The notes under the pieces were generated by a model. The model did not search any database. It saw nothing but the letters and a program-made list of their open reading frames with translations, and had not been told where the DNA came from. Shown here one piece after another: positions 1 through 5,358 of a stretch of DNA of 5,410 bases. The translations under genes and the position numbers were made by a program. Numbering within the stretch: position 1 is the first letter of the stretch; each line of letters starts with the position of its first letter. The DNA is from an uncultured Selenomonadaceae bacterium (lineage in GTDB: Bacteria > Bacillota > Negativicutes > Selenomonadales > Selenomonadaceae), in the NCBI GenBank assembly GCA_945637225.1, contig CALZDE010000152.1, positions 1-5,410 on the forward strand. The letters are read 5' to 3'.

Positions 1-50
1 TAAGGTACCCGCCACTTATAGAAGTGGGGGACATCTCTTAGTCGTTATAT
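1..50. repeat. Left copy of 50-bp hairpin-bearing inverted repeat
   Basis: Bases 1-50 are the exact reverse complement of 5359-5408; identity stops at base 51. The unit contains a hairpin: CCACTT (12-17) pairs with AAGTGG (22-27) around the loop ATAG, and CC (9-10) extends to GG (29-30) past one G/G mismatch. On the minus strand the unit reads ATATAACGACTAAGAG, then the hairpin, then a GGTACC palindrome. A subterminal hairpin about 20 bases from a fixed edge resembles the ends of IS200/IS605-type elements or dispersed palindromic repeats, but no transposase is visible, so the class is unassigned. This copy interrupts a restriction endonuclease gene and supplies its stop codon. Confidence 0.95.
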
Positions 51-147
51 TTTTAACATTATCATATACTTTTTTAAAATCTACATAATAATCATAGCCT
101 GAAATAGAAAACTTAAATTGATTAATCCATTCTTCAAAATTTCTCAT
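16..147 (-). pseudogene. DpnII-like GATC restriction endonuclease, 5' fragment broken by the repeat
   Basis: A 43-codon frame starts with ATG at 147-145, 14 bases after the methylase stop. Its ribosome site AGAGGA (160-155) is 7 bases from the ATG. The first residues, MRNFEEWINQF then YDYYVDFKKVYDNVKN, resemble the start of DpnII-family endonucleases as I recall it (RNFDEW, then YYTDFPKVYKNV). Family members are close to 290 residues. Here homology ends at about residue 33, where the frame enters the 50-bp repeat; it adds a tail ending RCPPLL and stops at 18-16. The order methylase then endonuclease on one strand is that of a type II R-M operon. The remaining 250 or so codons are not in the window, so this copy should be inactive unless rearrangement restores it. 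The family call rests on a short stretch and on context. Confidence 0.75.
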
Positions 148-161
148 AATATTATCCTCTA

Positions 162-974
162 TTAATAATTTGTAACTATAACTTCTTCTCCAACTCTATT
201 AGTAGCATCACAATTTATCATTCTTTTAACAGGCACAACAGTAATTTCAAAACCATCATAAAGTTGATTAATTAATTCTGTATTATGGTTTGTCAGCATA
301 CACTTTACACCGTTTCTATCTAACTTTCTATATAAGCTTGCTAAGCGTTCATGATTTTCTTTAGAAAAACCTTCTTTTGTATATGCTTCAAAAGAATCTG
401 ATTTTACTGGGGCATATGGACTATCAAAAAAAACAAAATCATTCTCTTTTACATTTTCACATGCAGGCTCAAAATCACCACATGTAATATTTATACCTTT
501 TAAGAAATCAGATATTCCTTCAAATATATCATAGTCTGCTGATGGTCTTGTACTATTATTATAAGGGACATTAAATTCACCTTTTTTATTTACTCGATAT
601 AAGCCATTAAATCCATGTTTGTTTAAAAAAATAAAATATGCTGCTGTTTCTACACTATATATATTATTTTTCAACAATTTATTGTATTCTATTCTCGCTT
701 CATAATAAAATTCTTTTTGATATAACGCAACTTTTTTATCCAATACCTTTAACAAATTAATTAACTCAATATGATTATCTCTAATTTGTATATAAGTATT
801 AATCAAAGCATTATTTATATCATTTATAAATGAATTAGTTGGTCGTATATTAAATAATACGGCTCCACCACCAATAAATGGCTCATAATAATTATTAAAA
901 CTATTGGGCAATAATTCATTAATTCGACCTAACAACTGACGTTTGCCACCAGCCCACTTTATAAAAGGTGTCAT
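162..974 (-). CDS. dam: Dam-type DNA adenine-N6 methyltransferase (predicted GATC-specific, D12 class)
   Basis: This 270-residue protein should transfer a methyl group from S-adenosylmethionine to adenine N6 in GATC, protecting DNA from the DpnII-like nuclease encoded next to it. Visible motifs: FIKWAGGKRQLL (4-15), the SAM-binding EPFIGGGAVLF (31-41), the Dam signature GFNGLYRVNKKGEFNVP (121-137), and the catalytic motif IV as DSPY (184-187), where most relatives have DPPY. The length matches the family (270-280). I chose the ATG at 974 because AAAAGGAG lies 7 bases upstream and the protein then begins at the conserved MTPFIKWAGG. The frame stays open back to 1082, but that start would lie upstream of the likely promoter. 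Base composition is far more AT-rich than panB (11 and 9 G/C in 661-720 and 781-840, against 30 and 31 in two panB stretches of equal length), which suggests acquisition by transfer. GATC specificity is inferred from the family and the neighbour. Confidence 0.94.
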   Translation of the reverse strand: MTPFIKWAGGKRQLLGRINELLPNSFNNYYEPFIGGGAVLFNIRPTNSFINDINNALINTYIQIRDNHIELINLLKVLDKKVALYQKEFYYEARIEYNKLLKNNIYSVETAAYFIFLNKHGFNGLYRVNKKGEFNVPYNNSTRPSADYDIFEGISDFLKGINITCGDFEPACENVKENDFVFFDSPYAPVKSDSFEAYTKEGFSKENHERLASLYRKLDRNGVKCMLTNHNTELINQLYDGFEITVVPVKRMINCDATNRVGEEVIVTNY

Positions 975-1047
975 CCTTATCTCCTTTTCTAGCAACATCA
1001 AATTATCTAGCTGATACTGTGTTACTAAATTATATTCTCCTACTATT

Positions 1048-1076
1048 ATAATATCATTCATCAACAATAAAGTCAA
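1048..1076 (-). promoter_or_regulatory. Probable promoter of the methylase/endonuclease operon
   Basis: On the minus strand TTGACT (1076-1071) is followed after exactly 17 bases by TATTAT (1053-1048); an overlapping TATAAT begins 3 bases further on. Transcription would start near 1041, about 67 bases ahead of the methylase ATG at 974. This placement argues against the longer reading from 1082. The promoter lies immediately downstream of a minus-strand hairpin terminator, so the operon appears to be an insulated unit. Confidence 0.6.
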
Positions 1077-1080
1077 ATGC

Positions 1081-1111
1081 AAAAGCCCCTGCCGAATAAC
1101 TCAACAGGGAC
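1081..1111 (-). terminator. Hairpin terminator insulating the R-M operon
   Basis: Read on the minus strand, GTCCCTG (1111-1105) pairs with CAGGGGC (1091-1085), 7 pairs including one G-U, around a 13-base loop. TTTT (1084-1081) follows. The U-run is short, so strength is uncertain. No minus-strand gene lies upstream within the window, so it would stop antisense transcription arriving from the STAS/ATPase genes or be a relic of an earlier neighbour. Confidence 0.5.
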
Positions 1112-1133
1112 TGTACCTATTTATTTTACAGTC
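1109..1133. repeat. 7-bp perfect inverted repeat upstream of the STAS gene promoter
   Basis: GACTGTA (1109-1115) and TACAGTC (1127-1133) are perfect inverted arms around 11 bases. The site shares bases 1109-1111 with the adjacent terminator stem, so the two hairpins cannot both form fully in one RNA. It sits about 35 bases upstream of the -10 element of the STAS gene and could be an operator. The CTGT/ACAG arms recall LexA-type sites, but the spacing does not fit one. Confidence 0.4.
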
Positions 1134-1144
1134 AAAATAATGTC

Positions 1145-1173
1145 TTTATTTTTCTACTTGTATGTGATATAAT
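1145..1173 (+). promoter_or_regulatory. Probable extended -10 promoter of the STAS/anti-sigma operon
   Basis: TGATATAAT (1165-1173) combines a consensus TATAAT with an upstream TG, an extended -10. The hexamer 17 bases upstream, TTTATT (1145-1150), is a poor -35. A start near 1180 gives a leader of about 30 bases ending in the strong ribosome site AGGAGG (1198-1203). Nothing here resembles a sigma-B promoter. Confidence 0.5.
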
Positions 1174-1211
1174 ATAAAACATAAGATATTTTCATCTAGG
1201 AGGATTATGAT

Positions 1212-1532
1212 ATGGAAATTACAGATAGCAAAAAAAATAATTGGCTGGTACTGAATATCGAAGGCCGTCTCGATACTGTTACTGCTCCTGACTTTGACAA
1301 ATACATTGCCACTGTTGACAACAGTGAAGTAAATATCGCTTTAGAGATGAGCGCACTCTCCTATTTAAGCAGTGCTGGCCTGCGTTGCCTGCTGAAACTG
1401 AGCAAGGCATTAAGTGCAAAGAATGGTTCTCTTGTTTTAGCTTCCCCTACTGAAATGGTACAGGAGGTTTTGGAAGAGTCTGGCCTTGATTCCCTGCTTG
1501 ATGTAGTTGACAGCGTTGACGATTTGAAGTAA
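1212..1532 (+). CDS. STAS-domain anti-sigma factor antagonist (RsbV/SpoIIAA-like)
   Basis: This 106-residue cytoplasmic protein is a single STAS domain. In the partner-switching scheme the unphosphorylated form binds the partner kinase and frees its target, and phosphorylation of one serine abolishes binding. The signature region is ALSYLSSAGLRCLL (48-61). Alignment with the DSSGL/DSTGL motif of SpoIIAA and RsbV makes Ser54 the likely phosphosite, with Ser53 in place of the usual aspartate. An N-terminal strand (WLVLNIEGRLD, 11-21) is also typical. The start is set by AGGAGG (1198-1203), 8 bases before the ATG; another ATG at 1207 is in a different frame. The kinase gene follows after 17 bases, so the two are very likely cotranscribed. 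Which pathway it controls cannot be read from the window. Confidence 0.93.
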   Translation: MEITDSKKNNWLVLNIEGRLDTVTAPDFDKYIATVDNSEVNIALEMSALSYLSSAGLRCLLKLSKALSAKNGSLVLASPTEMVQEVLEESGLDSLLDVVDSVDDLK

Positions 1533-1549
1533 AAGGTTGTGGTTTATAT

Positions 1550-2002
1550 ATGCCTGAAACTTTAGATTTTACTGAATGGCAGGCTTTTCCTGCTGTCATG
1601 GCAAATTATCCTCAAATGCTGGAATTTGTCACTGCTGGTGCAGAATCGGCTGACGTACCAATAAAAAGGCTAATGAAGCTTGAGCTCGGCTTTGAAGAAG
1701 CTGTCGTTAACGTTATTAATTATGCCTATGAGGATACAGGTACTCTTTATCTGCGCTATACAAAAACAGTAGATGATACAGGGCATTTCACTGTAGAAAT
1801 TGTAGACCACGGTATTGCCTTTAATCCTTTTAAATTAGAGGAAAACATGCATAACACTCAGAATGCAAAATCTCTTGATGATGCACTTCCCGGCGGTCTT
1901 GGCATTCCTTTCGTAAAGAAAATTTTTACAGAGCCATCTTACAAGCGGGAAAATTTATTAGGTGCTGAAGCTAATCATTTAGTTTTGCCTTTTAAGATTT
2001 AA
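1550..2002 (+). CDS. Anti-sigma-type serine kinase, HATPase_c_2 (RsbW/SpoIIAB-like)
   Basis: This 150-residue GHKL-fold ATP-binding protein probably phosphorylates the STAS protein encoded just upstream and sequesters an unknown partner. The motifs are complete: N-box ELGFEEAVVNVINYAY (45-60) with Glu49/Glu50 and Asn54; G1 box as DHGIAFNP (86-93); G2 box PGGLGIPFVKK (114-124). The length is normal. Translation seems weaker than that of its neighbour: the best ribosome site is AAGG (1533-1536), 13 bases from the ATG, so coupling to the upstream gene is plausible. No sigma-factor gene follows, unlike rsbVW-sigB or spoIIAA-AB-AC; instead a new promoter begins about 20 bases after the stop. It may therefore regulate a distant sigma factor, or a non-sigma target together with a PP2C/SpoIIE-type phosphatase encoded elsewhere. 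Confidence 0.93.
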   Translation: MPETLDFTEWQAFPAVMANYPQMLEFVTAGAESADVPIKRLMKLELGFEEAVVNVINYAYEDTGTLYLRYTKTVDDTGHFTVEIVDHGIAFNPFKLEENMHNTQNAKSLDDALPGGLGIPFVKKIFTEPSYKRENLLGAEANHLVLPFKI

Positions 2003-2022
2003 GTCAGCATGTTTGCATTTTC

Positions 2023-2051
2023 TTGATTAAGTGTGTTATATGTGTTATAAT
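2023..2051 (+). promoter_or_regulatory. Strong sigma-A-type promoter for the structured RNA and possibly panB
   Basis: TTGATT (2023-2028), a 17-base spacer, then TATAAT (2046-2051) preceded by TG (2043-2044): near-consensus -35 and -10 plus an extended -10. It is the best promoter in the window. The start point should be about 2056-2058, where the closing stem of the downstream RNA begins. No comparable promoter is visible between the RNA terminator and panB. Confidence 0.8.
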
Positions 2052-2055
2052 ATAA

Positions 2056-2227
2056 GCGTATCTTATCCGTCTTGGGAACGATATTGCTTTTGTAAATCGT
2101 ATCTGCAAATTATACGGATATGGTGCATAGAAGTCAATAATCGCTTGGATCTAAGGACCGGGACGAGGACACGCAAAATAACTACGTATTTACAGCGCAT
2201 CCAGTCTTTTAGGGTGCACTTTTTATT
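2056..2227 (+). ncRNA. Structured RNA upstream of panB (6S-like rod or panB leader), family unassigned
   Basis: About 170 nt, from the promoter start to an intrinsic terminator. Pairings found by hand: a closing stem GCGU (2056-2059) with ACGC (2171-2174), then UCUU (2061-2064) with AGGA (2166-2169), a 3-nt bulge, then CGUCUUGG (2068-2075) with CCGGGACG (2158-2165). Next comes an asymmetric bubble, 3 nt (2076-2078) against 14 nt (2144-2157). A second arm pairs CGAUAUUG (2079-2086) with CAAUAAUCG (2135-2143) and CUUUU (2087-2091) with AGAAG (2129-2133), and an apical hairpin pairs CGUAU (2098-2102) with AUACG (2112-2116). A rod with a central bubble resembles 6S RNA. The position before panB, with a terminator and no second promoter, equally suits a cis-acting leader. 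Competing local pairings exist, such as 2064-2070 with 2114-2120. I recognise no T-box or known riboswitch core. No convincing protein is encoded here. Confidence 0.55.
2194..2227 (+). terminator. Intrinsic terminator of the structured RNA, ahead of panB
   Basis: AGCGCATCC (2194-2202) pairs with GGGTGCACT (2212-2220) with one C/A mismatch, around a 9-base loop, followed by a T-run (2220-2224, then ATT). It ends 48 bases before the panB ATG, so it can either end an independent small RNA or act as a conditional stop controlling panB. Confidence 0.7.
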
Positions 2228-2275
2228 GTGAGGCGAGTCTTTTCCAGTCTATCCGCAAAGAAAGGATAATTTTAA

Positions 2276-3115
2276 ATGGAAAGAAAAAATGTAACCGTAT
2301 CTACTATCAGCAATATGAAAGCCAATGGTGAATCCATCGTCATGATAACTGCTTATGATGTGGCAATGGCCCGCAACGTGGATGAAGCTGGCGTGGATAT
2401 GATTCTTGTCGGTGACAGCCTTGGAAATGTCATCATGGGCTACCAGTCTACTCTGCCTGTTACCGTTGAAGATATGATTCATCATACTCAATGCGTAATG
2501 CGTGCTAATCCAAAGGCTATGGTTATCGCTGATATGCCTTTCATGAGCTATCAGGCAAGCATTGAGGACGGTATCAGAAATGCAGGCCGCATTATGAAGG
2601 AAACTGGCTGTGCTGGTGTAAAGCTTGAAGGCGGTGTATCTGTAGCTCCTCTGGTAAAACGTCTCGTAGAAGCTGGTATTCCTGTTGTTGCTCACATTGG
2701 CCTCACACCTCAGTCAGTTAATGCATTTGGCGGTTTCAAGGTACAGGGAAAGACCGTAGAAGCTGCTCAGCAGATGATTGAGGATGCAAAGACCTTGGAA
2801 GAAGCTGGTGCATTTGCCTGTGTTCTGGAGTGCGTTCCTGCCGCATTAGCCAAAAAGGTAACTGAAAACTGCAAGGTAATGGCTACCATCGGTATTGGTG
2901 CTGGCAGTGACTGTGACGGTCAGGTATTAGTATGCAATGACCTTTTAGGTGTATCCAATGGTTTTACACCAAAATTTGTGAAAAAGTATGCTAATCTCCA
3001 CGACATTACCGTAAATGCTGTCAAGGAATACATCAATGACTGCAAAGGCAGAACCTTCCCAGCGGCAGAGCATACCTTTAAATTAGATGACAGTGTATTA
3101 GAAAAACTTTATTGA
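2276..3115 (+). CDS. panB: 3-methyl-2-oxobutanoate hydroxymethyltransferase (ketopantoate hydroxymethyltransferase)
   Basis: This 279-residue cytoplasmic TIM-barrel enzyme transfers a hydroxymethyl group from 5,10-methylene-tetrahydrofolate to 2-oxoisovalerate, giving ketopantoate, the first committed step to pantothenate and coenzyme A. Family motifs are in order: MITAYD (23-28); VGDSLG (45-50) with metal ligand Asp47; ADMPF (85-89) with Asp86; VKLEGG (115-120) with Lys116 and Glu118; AHIGLTPQ (139-146); catalytic Glu185 in VLECVP (183-188); and IGIGAG (205-210). Full length for the family, nothing missing. AAAGGA (2261-2266) lies 9 bases before the ATG. The leader carries a terminator and a structured RNA, which suggests control of readthrough. 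The next gene begins one base after the stop. panC and panD, frequent neighbours, are not in the window. Confidence 0.98.
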   Translation: MERKNVTVSTISNMKANGESIVMITAYDVAMARNVDEAGVDMILVGDSLGNVIMGYQSTLPVTVEDMIHHTQCVMRANPKAMVIADMPFMSYQASIEDGIRNAGRIMKETGCAGVKLEGGVSVAPLVKRLVEAGIPVVAHIGLTPQSVNAFGGFKVQGKTVEAAQQMIEDAKTLEEAGAFACVLECVPAALAKKVTENCKVMATIGIGAGSDCDGQVLVCNDLLGVSNGFTPKFVKKYANLHDITVNAVKEYINDCKGRTFPAAEHTFKLDDSVLEKLY

Positions 3116-3116
3116 T

Positions 3117-3968
3117 ATGAAAAAAAATATTGGCATAATTGGCGGTGGAAAGCTGGGAACCTGTTTAGCCAAAAAATTAAAATATAAAAAGCTTCTGACA
3201 GGTATTACAGCCTCAACCAAAGAACGCAGTAAGAAATTAGCAAAAATATTTCAAATCCCATCTATGGATAATACTTCATTAATAAAAAACAGTTCTATTA
3301 TACTGCTTACAGTCCCTGACAGACTTATTAATGAAATAGCTGTTTCCCTCAGTAAAAATAATTTACATTTAGACGGAAAAACCTTTCTTCATTGCAGTGG
3401 TGCTATGGGGGTAGCGGCTTTAAAGCCATTAAAGGAAAAAGGTGCAAATATAGGAAGTCTTCACCCATTACAGACCTTTGCCAATATGGACACGAGCCTA
3501 AAGGATGTCTACATGGCAATTGACGGTGACAGTGAAGCACAGAAAAATGCTTATGAATTAGCAGAAACGCTTGAAGGAGTGCCATTCCATGTCCCATCAG
3601 AGGAACGTGCCCTTTATCATGCAACGGCCTGTATCTGCAGTAATTATGCAGTAGCTATCGAATATATTGCTCAGGAATTAATGAGCAGATGGATGCCATA
3701 TAATGACAAAGAAGCTGGCTGGAATGCCTTAAAGCCTATGTTCAGAGCAACTGCAAATAATCTATTAAACAGTAATTTAGCAGAACGTCCTTTAACTGGA
3801 CCTATCAGCCGTGGAGATAAAAACACTATTGAAAAACATTTAAAACAGCTCCCTCCTGAGTTATTCACATTATACCGTGAATTGGGGATAACTTCTTTAA
3901 AAGCAGCTCTTTCCAATAAAACCATAAATAAAGAAACTGCACAGGAAATCGAAAATATTTTAAAATAA
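3117..3968 (+). CDS. Rossmann-like / DUF2520 dehydrogenase-fold protein, possible pantothenate-pathway reductase
   Basis: This 283-residue protein has an N-terminal NAD(P)-binding Rossmann domain with the glycine motif GIIGGGKLG (6-14), then LTVPDRLINEIA (64-75) and HCSGAMG (92-98). A mainly helical C-terminal DUF2520 domain follows, with GSLHPLQTFA (113-122), YHATACICSNYAVA (167-180) and PLTGPISRGD (225-234). The fold is that of the 6-phosphogluconate dehydrogenase/ketopantoate reductase superfamily; the family's reaction is not established as far as I know. It starts one base after the panB stop (TGA-T-ATG) without a clear ribosome site of its own, implying translational coupling. Close linkage of this family to panB is something I recall from other Firmicutes, so a role as PanE (ketopantoate to pantoate) is a fair inference but unproven. 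It is clearly more AT-rich than panB. A terminator follows directly. Confidence 0.9.
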   Translation: MKKNIGIIGGGKLGTCLAKKLKYKKLLTGITASTKERSKKLAKIFQIPSMDNTSLIKNSSIILLTVPDRLINEIAVSLSKNNLHLDGKTFLHCSGAMGVAALKPLKEKGANIGSLHPLQTFANMDTSLKDVYMAIDGDSEAQKNAYELAETLEGVPFHVPSEERALYHATACICSNYAVAIEYIAQELMSRWMPYNDKEAGWNALKPMFRATANNLLNSNLAERPLTGPISRGDKNTIEKHLKQLPPELFTLYRELGITSLKAALSNKTINKETAQEIENILK

Positions 3969-3974
3969 AAACAA

Positions 3975-4009
3975 GAGCATTGGCAAAGATGTCAATGCTC
4001 CTTTTATTT
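3975..4009. terminator. Bidirectional terminator between the pan operon and fprA
   Basis: GAGCATTGGC (3975-3984) pairs with GTCAATGCTC (3991-4000), 10 pairs with one G-U, loop AAAGAT. On the plus strand CTTTTATTT follows; on the minus strand the stem is followed by TTGTTTTTATTTTA. It therefore ends both convergent transcripts: the pan operon, whose stop is at 3968, and fprA, whose stop is at 4029. Confidence 0.9.
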
Positions 4010-4028
4010 GAATATTAATATTTAAAGT

Positions 4029-5195
4029 TTACGCCTTAAATTCCTCTGCCAAAGCCATAAGCTGAGCTTCGGAGGATTCATTTAATGCACCCTTTACAGT
4101 AACATTATTATCAGCAAAAGTAAGATTTTTACAGTCTGCCAGTAATTCTTTCATTACCTTCATAGCCACTGGTGCCCATGTGCCATTTTCAATAAAAGCT
4201 ACCTTTCTGTTTTGGAAATTATGCTCCTTTAAGGCATGAATAAAAGTATTCATCACAGGGAAAATACTGCCATTATAGGTAGTAGTAGCTAATACCAGCT
4301 TGCTGTAACGGAAAGCACACTCCACAGCCTCAGCCTGGTCATCACGAGCAAGGTCAAAAGCTTCTACCTTAGTACCGGATTTTTCCAATGCTTCTGCCAG
4401 CTTCAAGGCAACTGTTTTTGTGTGTCCATACACTGAAGAATAAGCAATAGTTACACCCTCATCCTCTACACGATAGCTTGACCAGATATCATATTTATTG
4501 ATATAGTGACCTAAATCATCGCAAAGCACAGGGCCATGCAAAGGACAGATTTTATTAATTTCTAAGCCAGAGGCCTTCTTCAGTAATGCCTGTACCTGAG
4601 TGCCAAACTTGCCAACAATACCGATATAATAGCGACGAGCCTCACAATCCCAATCTTCATCAGCGTCGACAGTACCAAATTTTCCAAAACCATCAGCAGA
4701 GAAAAGAACTTTGTCCTTAGAATCATAAGTAACAATTACCTCTGGCCAATGAACCATTGGAGCTGTCACAAAGGTAAGAGTACGCCCGCCTAAATTCAGC
4801 TCAGAACCTTCCTTGACAACCATTTTACGGGGAGCAAAGTCCGTCCCGAAAAAGTTCTTCATCATACTGAAAGCACCCATGCTGGCAACCACTACTGCTT
4901 CAGGATATTTCTCCATAAAAACAGCTACATTAGCAGAATGGTCTGGCTCCATATGCTGAACTACCAAATAATCAGGCATACGGCCACTCAGCGCATCATC
5001 TAAATTTTTTAACCATTCCTCAGTAAAATTCTGATCTACAGTATCCATTACTGCAATCTTTTCATCAATAATTACATAGGAATTATATGCCATACCATTT
5101 GGTACAACATATTGCCCTTCAAAAAGGTCTATTGCTCTATCATTAACACCAATCCATTTTATTGAATCCGATACATACATAGTCTTATCAATCAT
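4029..5195 (-). CDS. fprA: A-type flavodiiron protein (rubredoxin-dependent oxygen/NO reductase)
   Basis: A 388-residue soluble enzyme that reduces O2 to water, or NO to N2O, with electrons from rubredoxin or a similar donor; in anaerobes it protects against oxygen or nitrosative stress. The N-terminal metallo-beta-lactamase-like domain (about 1-245) keeps the full di-iron ligand set: HMEPDH (81-86; His81, Glu83, Asp85), His149 in PMVHWPE, Asp168 in FSADGFG, and His220 in CPLHGP. A flavodoxin domain (about 249-388) follows, with the FMN phosphate loop SSVYGHTKT (253-261). It ends there, as class A proteins do, with no fused rubredoxin. AGAGGAG (5210-5204) lies 8 bases before the ATG. It is transcribed alone on the minus strand and converges on the pan operon. 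Whether O2 or NO is preferred cannot be read from sequence. Confidence 0.96.
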   Translation of the reverse strand: MIDKTMYVSDSIKWIGVNDRAIDLFEGQYVVPNGMAYNSYVIIDEKIAVMDTVDQNFTEEWLKNLDDALSGRMPDYLVVQHMEPDHSANVAVFMEKYPEAVVVASMGAFSMMKNFFGTDFAPRKMVVKEGSELNLGGRTLTFVTAPMVHWPEVIVTYDSKDKVLFSADGFGKFGTVDADEDWDCEARRYYIGIVGKFGTQVQALLKKASGLEINKICPLHGPVLCDDLGHYINKYDIWSSYRVEDEGVTIAYSSVYGHTKTVALKLAEALEKSGTKVEAFDLARDDQAEAVECAFRYSKLVLATTTYNGSIFPVMNTFIHALKEHNFQNRKVAFIENGTWAPVAMKVMKELLADCKNLTFADNNVTVKGALNESSEAQLMALAEEFKA

Positions 5196-5230
5196 AATAC
5201 AAACTCCTCTATCAAATAATTCTAAGCTTC

Positions 5231-5241
5231 ATAATCGTTAT
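5231..5241. promoter_or_regulatory. Small palindrome in the fprA leader, tentative operator
   Basis: ATAA-TCG-TTAT (5231-5241) is an 11-base symmetrical site about 36 bases upstream of the fprA ATG. It overlaps a TATAAC that could serve as a -10 on the minus strand. Such AT-rich palindromes occur as PerR/Fur-like sites, but this one is too short to assign. No good -35 was found; the 163-base region upstream of fprA is very AT-rich. Confidence 0.2.
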
Positions 5242-5300
5242 ATTCTACATCAAAAAAAAATATCCTTCTAAAACAAATAAATAAATAATAAAAAGTAGCT

Positions 5301-5332
5301 TTACTATTAGCAAAATTAATTTCTAATAGTAA
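5301..5332. repeat. 10-bp perfect inverted repeat upstream of fprA
   Basis: TTACTATTAG (5301-5310) and CTAATAGTAA (5323-5332) are perfect inverted arms around 12 AT-rich bases. On the minus strand a TTTTT run begins 7 bases after the stem, so it may be a weak terminator of a gene lying beyond the window, or an operator of fprA about 106-137 bases upstream of its ATG. It lies just inside the right 50-bp repeat but shares no sequence with it. Confidence 0.5.
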
Positions 5333-5358
5333 TAACGCCTTTAAATCATATTCAATTC

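Noticed and set aside
975..1082. A 36-residue N-terminal extension of the methylase starting at 1082
   Set aside because: It lies upstream of or inside the likely promoter, has no ribosome site, and the conserved protein start MTPFIKWAGG at 974 has a strong AAGGAG.
1109..1133. LexA (SOS) box
   Set aside because: The CTGT and ACAG arms are 13 bases apart, not the 8 of the E. coli site, and it does not match the Gram-positive GAAC-N4-GTTC form.
2056..2227. T-box, SAM, THF or guanidine-type riboswitch
   Set aside because: No T-box sequence (GGTGG-N-ACCGCG type) and no recognisable core of the others; only a generic GGGACGAGGACACG stretch looked familiar, and it is explained by pairing with the 5' end.
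2031..2231. Possible 66-residue protein in the gap before panB
   Set aside because: It overlaps the promoter, structured RNA and terminator, has no ribosome site, and the translation looks non-coding.
2249..2695. Minus-strand open frame opposite panB
   Set aside because: Antisense shadow of a clearly recognised panB; no ribosome site or recognisable domain.
3403..3925. Two minus-strand open frames opposite the DUF2520 gene
   Set aside because: Short antisense shadows of a conserved protein-coding gene with no motifs.
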